This document shows, piece by piece, positions 17,589 through 27,376 of a DNA stretch of 64,000 nt. The number at the start of each line of letters is the position of its first letter. The stretch's first letter is position 1. The notes below the pieces were generated by a model. The model did no database searches. It saw only the letters and a list, made by a program, of their open reading frames with translations, and was not told where the DNA came from. The position numbers and the translations under genes were made by a program. The DNA lies in contig JAGYKL010000019.1 of assembly GCA_018401705.1 (NCBI GenBank), positions 1 through 64,000 of the forward strand, in the 5' to 3' direction. The DNA comes from Bacteroidia bacterium (lineage in GTDB: Bacteria > Bacteroidota > Bacteroidia > M30B66).

Positions 17589-19716
17589 ATGAAAAACTGG
17601 TATAAGCCACACTGTTTCTTCAATCTTAGGGTTTATCGCCCAACTGACGCCCAAAACCCTGAAAAACATCCACCGTCATAATTTGCCGTTGCTACAAATT
17701 CCGGTTGACTTAATCGACAAAGTCGAAATGGCTGGATGCTGCAGTGACAAAAGTACCTGCATGTAACTCAGTTCAATGGCTTTGTGAATGAAGTTCCGGT
17801 TTCGCAAATTGACAGCATCACCCACAGCGAAGGTCAGTCGATCGACCCAGCTCAATTGGGCAACCTTCGAACCGCAAGTAAATACAGGAATTGTGCGAGG
17901 TCCAAACTGAGCTCCCGAAATGAACGCCATTGTTCGTTCACCTTACGGCGGAGAAGAAAACCCGCAATGCATCCAAACGGTGTTTTTTTCTTAAATGGCA
18001 TTTTAGTGTATGACAACTTGGCATCACCATCACCAAACCGGGCTTTCATCAGCATCTCGTAGCTTTTTGCCCCTCGAAAGCGGAAGCAATCGCGTGGAAT
18101 ATTCAGCGTTACGTCGATGACTCAATCAGGCGTTTTTTAACGGCAACAACAGGAGGAACAGTGAACTCTGGATTGCTAACAGATTTTCCTGCAAACTCTG
18201 TTGAGCTCAACGGTATACCCTATAACGGAACGTAATGTTACGCTGCCGCCTGACCCAGTAAGCTCACCTGAAATGTTCAGACCAAATGCCCGGTGAGCTT
18301 TTTGGGAGGTATGAACGATTCATTGCGTTTGCTTCGCTCATTTGGCATGGCTTTGATCGAATTGAGAGACGCCAACATGAATGAACTTCAATTGGCGCAA
18401 GGTACTTCGGCCACTCACACTAATATCCCATCCGCCTTACAGGCGGATGCTCCCGAAACGATTGACTGGTGGAGTTTTGATGAAACACTTGGCTATTGGA
18501 AACACGAAGGTGAAGCCCAAAGACAAGCAAACCAATACATGGATTAGCTACCCACTTTTCATGGTAAGGATTTCATATTTAATGATTGTTTGGAATAGTT
18601 AATTCAATGATGACAATCCTATTTCAGATGCACAGGTTAACTTAATTTCTGATACTTTAGGAACAGCATTAACATACACAACATGTTATGAGTTTAGTGG
18701 AAGGGTGCCGGCTAGCCAGTCCTTGACTCTAAATATATACTTTTGAACTGTGGCTTAGCCAACGATTGAATTTCGGCGCACACGGAAACGGTAATCAGTG
18801 AAGAGAATTGATTTTGAGACATATACTAATAATTTGAAACTGTTTTTCCTGGCCTCATGCCACCACCGTAATCGCACACTGTTTTCAATATGTTACAAAA
18901 TGGTGTCAGAATTTCATTACCTACCATAATAAGACCAAACTCTTGCAAACATTGGGGAATACATAATTCATGGATTTGATGTGTCGAATTTGACACTATT
19001 CGAATTAGTGAACCAGATGATTATCCGCGGATGCAAACTGGCGCGGATGCAGGCACCATCCAGGCTTGTATATAGAAGCAATGGATGTGTTAACCGATTT
19101 TGAGGGAAATGTCTACTCAACGGTATTAATTGGCGAACAACTTTGATGGCAGAAAACTTAAAAACCACCTATTTTAAGCGATGGTTCTGCACCACCATAT
19201 CCGCAATTTGACGACGGTGGAGATGTACCTGCTTGGTGTATCATAATTACGATCCGGCAAATGACCCCTCTATATGGCAAATTGTATAGCTGGTATACGG
19301 TAGCCGACCCGCGCAATGTTTGTCCTACTGGTTGGCATGTGCCATGGGAAAGATGAATGGGGTATACTGTTGGATATCTGATTCAGACTTATGATTCAAT
19401 GTTTGATTTAGTGAAACAGCAGGTGGATTATTAAAATCTACAACAACAATTGACAGAGCCGAATGTTGATGCAAGTAAATGGAAAGTGGATTCTCAGGAC
19501 TACTCAGGAGGGCTGCGTTGCATTGGAGATATTAACTGTTTCGGCCTCTTCGGTACTACTGGTACCAGGACTACTGACTCAGATGGGGATTTTAATGGTG
19601 TATATTATTATCTGAATAGCTCTGCCTGGGCTTATTGGAATTCTGCAGATAGACAGCAGGGCATGTCTATCCGTTGCATAAAGATTAAACTCGTTCAAAA
19701 CGGCATTGATGACTGA
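17589..19716 (+). pseudogene. FISUMP-domain protein, array copy 3, heavily frame disrupted
   Basis: Begins with an ATG at 17589 and a broken signal peptide. TLKNIHRHNLPLLQIPVDLIDKVE is readable just after. Further landmarks in several frames are VSQIDSITHSEGQ (ORF 17784), GGMNDSLRLLRSFGMA and DWWSFDETLGYWKHEG (ORF 18293), CPTGWHVP near 19324, and the end SIRCIK (ORF 19450-19716). The final RCIKD-stop has lost one G, so the frame runs on to 19716; the original stop was probably near 19688. It is the most damaged copy, with an indel roughly every 50-150 bases. Its N-terminal half is closest to copy 6. Confidence 0.75.
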
Positions 19717-19725
19717 AAACTTAAC

Positions 19726-21837
19726 ATGAAAACCATTACCTACTCCTTAGCTTCACCATACTTTGGGTTTTGAGTGCTCAATTAAATGCCCAAACCTCAA
19801 ACATCCACCGCCACAACTTGCCGGTTTTGCAAATTCCCATCGACTTAATCGACAAGGTGGAAACAGTTGATATGCAAGGACAAAAGTACCTGCACATCAT
19901 TCAAAGAAATGTTTTTAGAATGAAGTTCTGGTTTCGCAAATTGATAGCATTACTCACAGCGAAGGCGAAGCACTGATCCTGCTCAGCTGGGTAAATCCGC
20001 GCACCGTGCGTGTGATGGGTGTGGTAAGCGGTCCTACCGAGCTCCTGAAATGAACGCCATTGTTCGTTCACCTTTCATGGCGGCAGGAAACCCGCACGAT
20101 CCAAACGGCGTAGTTTTTCTTAAATGACATTGTAGTATATGATAAACTTGGCTACATCACCATCACCAAACCGGGCTTTCATCAGGCATCTCGCAGTTTT
20201 TTACCCCTTGAAAGGGAAGCACCGCGTGAACATTCAATTATTGCTGATGACTCCAATCAGGCAGTTTTACTCTCAACAATAGGAACAAAGTGAACCAGGA
20301 TTGCTACAATTAGATTTTCCTGCAAACCTGTTGAGCCAACGGTATAAATTTATAACGGAACGGTGAATGTTTACGCTGTTGCACTCGATCCAAGCTCACC
20401 AGAAATGTACGACCAAATGCCCGGTGAATTGCTGGGTGGAATGAACGACTCCTTGCGCTTACTTCGTTCGTTTGGCATGGCCGCAGTAGAACTGCGGGAT
20501 GCGAATATGAATGAACTTCAATTGGCAGAAGGAAGTTTAGCTACTTTGACTTTCGATATTCCATCCGCCTTGCAGGCTGATGCCCCCGAAACAATCGACT
20601 GGTGGAGTTTTGATGAAGCACTTGGCTACTGGAAACATGAAGGTGAAGCAACTAAACAAGACACTCAATATGTTGGCCAAGCGAGTCACTTTTCTTGGTG
20701 GAATTGTGATGTTCCGCAAAACTTTAACGATTTTCATGGGTCTGTAAATACAGTAGATGGAACCCCGATTTCGGATGCGCAGGTGAATGTGGTTACACCC
20801 AACTTAGGCTCAGGCATCACTTATTCCAATTCTGAAGGAGAGTTTAGCGGTAGAGTTCCTAAAAATCAAACGGGCTGATAATAAATATTTACTCACCTGC
20901 GAAACTACCAACGACTGGAATCTGGTTTATTCGGAGGATTTGTCAAGCGCCAATCGAACCGATTGTTGGTCAGTATGAACCGGTAAGTTTGGATGAAAGA
21001 TATCCACCACCGGAACAGTTGTGAATTGCGAGGGACAACCAGTTGAATCAGGTATGAAATTAACAAGTCTACCTAACCAACGAAACAGGTCAGTTTACCA
21101 TTCAAACCTGTGCGGTAGGCGCATATGTAATTCGGGGTTGGCGACACCTCCATTGCCGACTCCACAAAAGCCAGTGCCTTCGGTACGGTTCAGGTTGGTG
21201 TGCAAGGTGTTGATGCTGGAGTTCTACAAGCGTGTAGTGAAATTTTTGGAACTGTTTCCGACATTGATGGGAACATTTACCCAACTGTATTAATTGGCAA
21301 TCAATGGTGGATGGCAGAAAACCTAAAAACGACATTTTGCGGATGGTTCTGAAATACCCAATGTTCCGGTTAATACTTGACGCAAATAAGCACCCCCAGC
21401 CTGTACTACAGCAATAGTGCAGCTAATGATTCTCAATATGAAAGCTTTACAATGGTGACACAGCAATGTATCCTAGAAATGTATGCCCAACAGGTTGGCA
21501 TATGCCTACTGATGAATTATGGACCATTCTAACTGAATATTTGGGTGGGAATCAAGTAGCTGGTGGAAAATTGAAAACATATTCTGGTTGGTCCCTGCCG
21601 AATACTGGGGCCCTGAATGAAAGTAGTTTCTTCTGGATTACCAGGTGGAACTAGATGTAGGGTCAGGTCCTAGTTTTGGCGGAATTAGCTTTTATAGTTT
21701 TTGTGGAGTTCTAGCAGGCTGATAAGTGGTTTTATGCTTGGGGCCCGATATCTTTCAAGCGAAAGCAGCAGTCCGATCAGTAGGTTGTACATAGAATTGG
21801 GCGATGGTCATTCTGTATCCGCTGCATTAAGGACTAA
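19726..21837 (+). pseudogene. FISUMP-domain protein, array copy 4, frame disrupted
   Basis: ATG at 19726 (MKTITYS...). The signal peptide is out of frame because CCTTAG replaces the expected CCTTTAG. An open piece at 20363-20878 covers the middle domain (MPGELLGGMNDSLRLLRSFGMA, DWWSFDEALGYWKHEG) and the start of the second beta sandwich. Later frames give [13 protein letters not shown] and CPTGWHMPTDELW, and the end reads RCIKD-stop at 21837. Its middle and second sandwich are nearly identical to copy 5 (SNSEGEFSGRVPKNQ). Damage is lighter than in copy 3. Confidence 0.78.
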
Positions 21838-21878
21838 TTTTAATATAAACCAATTGAAGAGTCTTTAACAGTATCCTT

Positions 21879-23998
21879 ATGAAAACAATTACCTACTCCT
21901 TAGCTTCATCATACTGGTTTTGAGTGCTCAATTAAATGCCCAAACCCTCAAAAACATCTACCGCCACAACCAGCCGGTATTGCAAATTCCCGTTGAATTA
22001 ATTGACAAAGTAGAGACGGTTGATGTTGCAGGGCAAAAGTACCTGCATGTTACTCAGTTCAATGGTTTTGTGAATGAAGTTCTGGTTTCGCAAATTGATA
22101 GCATTACTCACAGCGAAGGCGAAGCACTCGATCCTGCTCAGCTGGGTAACCTGCGCACCGCAAGTGTGATGGGTGTGGTAAGCGGTCCTACCGGAGCTCC
22201 CGAAATGAACGCCATTGTTCGTTCACCTTACGGCGGCGAGGAAACCCGCACGGATCCAAACGGCGTGTTTTTCTTAAATGACATTGTAGTATATGATAAA
22301 CTAGGTTACATCACCATCACCAAACCCGGCTTTCATCAAGGTTCACGCAGCTTTTTACCCCTCGAAAGCGGCAGTAATCGCGTGAATGTGCAACTCATCT
22401 CCATGACGCAATCGGGTAGTTTTAACTCCGCTAGCGGAGGAATGGTTACTTCAGGACTATTACAACTGAATTTTCCTGCTAATGCTGTCACTTTAAACGG
22501 ACAACCTTATACCGGAACGGTGAATGTGTTAGCCGCTGCTTTGGATCCAAGCTCACCTGAAATGTTCGACCAAATGCCTGGCGAATTGCTTGGTGGTATG
22601 AACGACTCCTTACGATTGCTCCGCTCCTTCGGCATGGCCGCAGTAGAACTGCGGGATGACAATATGAATGAACTACAATTAGCCGAAGGTGCTTCTGTAA
22701 CATTAACGTTTACTATTCCACCATCTTTGCAGGCTGATGCTCCCGAAACCATCGACTGGTGGAGCTTTGATGAAATCCTTGGCATTTGGATGCACGAAGG
22801 CTTAGCGCAAAAGCAGGGCAACCAATACATAGCCCAAGCGAGCCATTTTTCTTGGTGGAACTGCGACATACCTCAAAACTTTAACGATTTTCATGGTTCT
22901 GTGAATACAAGTGATGGAAACCCGATTTCAGATGCGCAGGTGAATGTAGTTTCGCCCAACTTAGGTACAGGCATCACTTATTCCAATTCTGAAGGAGAGT
23001 TTAGCGGTAGAGTTCCTAAAAATCAACTATTGATAATAAATATTTACCTCACCTGCGAAACTACCAACGACTGGAATCTGGTTTATTCGGAGGATTTGTC
23101 AAGCGCCACCGAACCGATTGTTGGTCAGTATGAACCGGTAAGTTTGGATGAAAGATATCCAATTACCGGAACAGTTGTGAATTGCGAGGGACAGCTTGTT
23201 GAGTCTGGGTATGTAAAAATGGGACAGCAGATTTTCCTTACAACTAATGGTGCATTTGCCATACAATCCTGTTACACTGGAGATTATTATATCCGTGGCT
23301 TTGATACTATCAATCCCGACTCAATAAAAGTGAGTGAAGAGGTCACTGTTACGGTAGGAAGCACCGGAACTGATGCCGGAGTTTTGTCGACCTGCAACAC
23401 AATGTTTGGAACCATTACCGACATCGATGGTAATATTTACCCAACGGTATTAATTGGAAATCAGTTGTGGATGGCCGATAATTTACGCACTGCCACTTAC
23501 GCAAATGGCGAACCTATTGCCAATGTTACCAATAACAACGTTTGGATTTTTTCCAGCTCAGGTGCTTGGTGCAATTACGATAACAATGTGGCTAATGAAA
23601 CGGTATATGGCAAATTGTATAACTGGTTAACCACGGTTGACCCACGGGGCCTTTGCCCAGCCGGCTGGCATGTACCTACCGATGCTGAGTGGACTATATT
23701 AACCGATTATTTAGGTGGGTTATCATTGGCAGGCGGTAAAATGAAATCTGTCAGTGGCTGGGCTTGGCCCAATACAGGCGCTACCAACGAAAGCGGTTTC
23801 TCAGGCCTTCCAGGCGGCTTCCGCTTTGGCAACGGTAGTGGTGACGACGGCATTGACGCTTACGGATACTGGTGGAGTTCTTCGGGGTTATCAGCAGCCT
23901 TTTCCTATTTTCGCAGTCTGAGCTGCTGCATAGACGATGCTTACAGGAGCAGCCAAGATAAGCAGTTCGGTTTTTCTGTCCGCTGTGTGAAGGATTAG
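21879..23998 (+). CDS. Secreted FISUMP-domain protein, array copy 5 (intact except signal peptide)
   Basis: The open frame runs from 21920 to 23998 (692 residues as tracked), but the true start is almost certainly the ATG at 21879 (MKTITYS...). One base is missing near 21900, where CCTTAG replaces CCTTTAG, so the hydrophobic part FIILVLSAQLNA reads one frame off. Copy 4 has the same missing base. Domains follow copy 1: DKVETVDVAG module, regulatory-like sandwich (NGVFFLNDIVVYDKLGYITITKPG), middle domain (WWSFDEILGIWMHEG), two sandwiches, and FISUMP ([39 protein letters not shown]). It is the best-preserved full copy after copy 1. Confidence 0.88.
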
Positions 23999-24286
23999 AA
24001 GGAGGGAAAATATGAAAGGCAACAGGGAATAGCGGCAATGTGAGAAGCCGATCCAGAAAAAGGCTTAAAATCAAAATGAATCAGAGAAACGAAGCGCTTA
24101 ACCTGCTATTCATAAATTAGTTTTAGGAGAACCTAGCTCCTTTAAATCATGCTTTCATCATTAACTACAAGTTATAATCGGGATATGAAGTGTCTTTAGT
24201 GATTCCTTTTTGCATTTCTCACTTTGTAGCTCGACTCAACACTGAAAAACCGCATGAAACAGGTTCAAAATACGACGGACTGGCAA
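23999..24286. other. Non-coding gap between FISUMP copy 5 and the toxin-antitoxin pair
   Basis: About 290 bases without a credible gene on either strand. The only structure seen is a weak AGGAG ... GCTCCT hairpin near 24126-24142 that could be a poor terminator for copy 5. The ORFs called across it are short antisense frames. Confidence 0.5.
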
Positions 24287-24318
24287 TTTGGAAATACGGA
24301 ACCGAGCACGTATCTTTG
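24287..24318 (+). promoter_or_regulatory. Promoter of the toxin-antitoxin pair
   Basis: TTTG, 20 bases, TATCTTTG: both boxes match the Bacteroidota consensus with ordinary spacing. It places transcription start about 10 bases before the ATG at 24336. It also shows that the track's TTG start at 24288 is really the -33 box. Confidence 0.7.
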
Positions 24319-24335
24319 ATAAAAATACACGTATA

Positions 24336-24578
24336 ATGACTACCAAACTCACATTAACAGTTGAAAAGTCGGTTATAGAACGAGCGAAATTATATGCCAA
24401 AAACACAGGTAGAAGTCTTTCAGAAATCATTGAAAACTATCTGACAACAATTACCAATGAAGGTACAAACACTGAGCTATCGCCTAAACTAAAAAAAATA
24501 GTTGGTGTTGTTTCGCTACCTAGTGATTTTGACGAAAAAGAAGAGCTGCGCTCTGCATTGGAAAAGAAACATCTATGA
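24336..24578 (+). CDS. DUF6364-like antitoxin
   Basis: 80 residues from MTTKLTLTVEKSVIERAK. The N-terminal beta strand plus helix-turn-helix (KLYAKNTGRSLSEIIENYL) is the ribbon-helix-helix-like fold of the DUF6364 family, usually paired with PIN toxins. The C-terminal tail (SDFDEKEELRSALEKKHL) is the part expected to wrap the toxin. The stop overlaps the toxin ATG (ATGA), the usual arrangement of type II toxin-antitoxin operons. It probably binds its own promoter, directly upstream. Confidence 0.85.
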   Translation: MTTKLTLTVEKSVIERAKLYAKNTGRSLSEIIENYLTTITNEGTNTELSPKLKKIVGVVSLPSDFDEKEELRSALEKKHL

Positions 24579-24988
24579 AAAAGCTGTTTCTAGACACCAA
24601 TATTATTGTTGATTTGATTGCAGACAGAAAGCCGTTTAGTAAACATTCAATTCAAATATTTCAAAAAGCCGAATTGAAAGAAGTTGAACTATTCACTTCG
24701 TCGCATTCAATTGCAACAACTTATTATCTATTGAAAAAATATCTTACTGAAAAAGCACTCAGGGATGTTTTGTATAACCTTCTTGATTATGTTTCTGTAA
24801 TTGCAGTTGATGAAGCTATTATAAAAAAAGGTTTACGTTCGAATTATAAAGATTTCGAAGATTCAATTCAAATTCATTGTGCCTCTTCCATTAGGAGGAT
24901 GGATTTTATTGTTACCCGAAACACAAAGGATTTTAAAGAGAGTGAAATACCTGCTCTCAATCCTGATGAAGTAATTTTAAAATTATAA
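24575..24988 (+). CDS. PIN-domain toxin (VapC-like ribonuclease)
   Basis: 137 residues. It begins MKKLFLDTNIIVDLIADRKPF, with the first PIN-domain aspartate at position 7. Later acidic residues are in NYKDFEDSIQIHCA and DFIVTRNTKDFKES, giving the expected acidic metal-binding cluster of PIN nucleases, which cleave specific RNAs (often tRNA) when freed from the antitoxin. It is intact and cleanly read although surrounded by frame-broken FISUMP copies. The locus lies between copies 5 and 6, where it could stabilise the array or simply be a later insertion. Confidence 0.87.
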   Translation: MKKLFLDTNIIVDLIADRKPFSKHSIQIFQKAELKEVELFTSSHSIATTYYLLKKYLTEKALRDVLYNLLDYVSVIAVDEAIIKKGLRSNYKDFEDSIQIHCASSIRRMDFIVTRNTKDFKESEIPALNPDEVILKL

Positions 24989-25174
24989 ATTGACTTGGGT
25001 AAATAGGCATTAGTCACAATCAACTGGTTGCTTCAAATGGAATCCAGCTTTTCTTTGAGAGTTTGGAAACAAATTCCTTCAAACGCAGTGAATATTTTCT
25101 AAGTTGTATGACTTACTTATTCTATTCGGTATGTCAGCATTCACAAGTGAAGTTTATATAATTAGAATATAAAC

Positions 25175-25203
25175 TTGTATCGAATTTTATCGGAATAATT
25201 TTG
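25175..25203 (+). promoter_or_regulatory. Promoter of FISUMP copy 6
   Basis: TTG, 18 bases, TAATTTTG, a full -7 match 29 bases before the ATG at 25233. Copy 6 therefore has its own promoter after the toxin-antitoxin insertion. Comparable boxes were not found before copies 2-5 or 7. Confidence 0.6.
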
Positions 25204-25232
25204 TTCCTTTACTTAAACTATAAGCTTTGGGC

Positions 25233-27324
25233 ATGAGGAGTAATCACATCATCTTAGTTGCGCTCTTATTAGGCCTTTGTGGGCAAGTTTCCTCCCAAAC
25301 CCTCAAAAACATCCACCGTCATAATTTGCCGTTGCTGCAAATCCCCATTGACTTAATCGATAAAGTAGAAACGGTTGATGTTGAAGGACAAAAGTACCTG
25401 CATGTAACTCAGTTCAATGGGTTTGTGAATGAGGTTCCGGTTTCGCAAATTGACAGCATCACGCACAGCGAAGGTCAGTCGATCGACCCAGCTCAATTGG
25501 GCAACCTTCGAACCGCAAGTGTTATGGGAATTGTGCGAGGGTCCTACCGGAGCACCCATTGAATGCCATTGTGCGTTCACCCTACGGCGGAGAAGAGACC
25601 CGGACTGATCCAAACGGCGTGTTTTTCTTAAATGACATTGCTTAGTATATGATAAACTAGGTTACATCACCATCACCAAACCGGGCTTTCATCAGGCATC
25701 TCGCAGTTTTTACCCCTTGAAAGTGGAAGTAATCCCAACGTGAACATTCAATTATTGCCGATGACTCAATCAGGCAGTTTTACCGCAACAACAGGAGGAA
25801 CGAACTCTGGATTTGCTACAATTAGATTTTCCTGCAAACTCTGTTGAGCTCAACGGTTTACCCTATAGCGGAACGGTGAATGTTTACGCCGCCTCGCTCG
25901 ACCCAGCTCACTGAAATGTTCGACCAAATGCCGGGAGAATTGTTGGGAGTATAGACGATTCTTTACGTTTACTTCGCTCATTCGGCATGGCTTCAATCAA
26001 TTGAGAGACGCCAACATGAATGAACCAATTGGCGCAAGGTACTTTGTACTCTCACATTCAGCCTCCATCCGCCTTGCAGGCGGATGCCCACAACCATCGA
26101 CTGGTGGAGCTTTGATGAAGCGCAAAGGCATTTGGATGCACGAAGGCGTAGCACGCAAAAGCAGGAAATCAATTACATCGGACAAGCGAGTCATTTTCAT
26201 GGTGGAATGTGGATAGGCCTGAGAATTTCAATGATTTCCATGGATCTTTGAATACAGTCATTAAATCCCATCTCAGATGCACTAGTGAATGTGGTATCAC
26301 CTACCATGGGAACCAGGTCACCTATACAGAATGCTGGGGTGTGTTTAGTGGACGTGTTCCTAGAACCGAGTATCTTACTCTCAATATTAATCTTACTTGT
26401 TCAATTTCAAACGATTGGTCATTAGCATATTCTGAAGATTTTGAGGTGCCACGGAAACAATTGAAATTCGATTTCCAGCAAGTTTGAGTGGAAGGATTTA
26501 TTAATTGGAACTTGTTAATTCAATTGTGAAGGACAGTCAGTAACTGAGGCTACGTGAAAATAGGCCTGGATTTTCTTGACTACGATGGGAGCGTTTGTGA
26601 TTCAGAGCCTGTTTAGGTCAATATGTGATACCAGGGATTCGACAACTCTGACCTTGATTCTGTAAAACGCGTATTAACTATTGTTCTAGTTGGACCACAA
26701 GGTATTGATGTTGGATCATTGCAAGCATATTGCAGAAATTTATGGATTAGTTTCTGATTTAGACGGAATGTTTATCTAACTGCTCAAATTGGCGATCAAT
26801 CGTGGATGATTGAGTTACGCACAACCATATTCTAATGGAGAATCAATTACTAATGTAACTGACAATACAGCATGGACTCAACTTAGTTCAGGGCTTGGGT
26901 AATTTAATAATAGCGCTGTAAATGACAATTTGTATGGCAAGTTGTATAATTGGTTTACAGTTGATGACGCTAGAGGTCTTTGTCCAACAGGTTGGCGTAA
27001 CACCTTCAGATGAAGAGTGGACGATTTTAGCTGTTTACCTTGGCGGCGACTCCGTTGCCGGTGGTAAAATGAAGTCATTAACTAACTGGACTTTGCAATA
27101 CAGCCACTAATGAAAGCAGATTTTCAGGTCTTGGAGGCGGAATTCGTAGCCTAATAGTGGGATCTTCAGTAGTATAGGCGATTATGGTTATTGGTGGAGC
27201 TCCACAGGGGATTTGATGCTAGCAATGCTTTTTTTTCAGCAATCTGTTTATAACAGTTTCGAATTATTTAGGGATAACAACCTAAAAACAAGCTAGGTAA
27301 GTCTGTCCGCTGTTGAAGGATTAG
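25233..27324 (+). pseudogene. FISUMP-domain protein, array copy 6, frame disrupted
   Basis: ATG at 25233 (MRSNHIILVALLLGLCGQVSSQ), a different signal peptide from the other copies, and open to about residue 108. Further family landmarks appear in changing frames: YGGEETRTDPNGVFF near 25590, DWWSFDEA near 26100, FSGRVPRTEYLTLNINLTC (ORF 26209), ISNDWSLAYSEDFE, QVGVTPSDEEWTILAVYLGG (ORF 26922), and RC-VKD-stop at 27324 with one base missing. The N-terminus shares the EGQSIDPAQLGNLRTAS segment with copy 3. It is transcribed from its own promoter. Confidence 0.77.
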
Positions 27325-27376
27325 GAGACAGTTAAAGTCGAAAGTTAAAGAGCATGAAATCAAAGCTGAATTAAAC

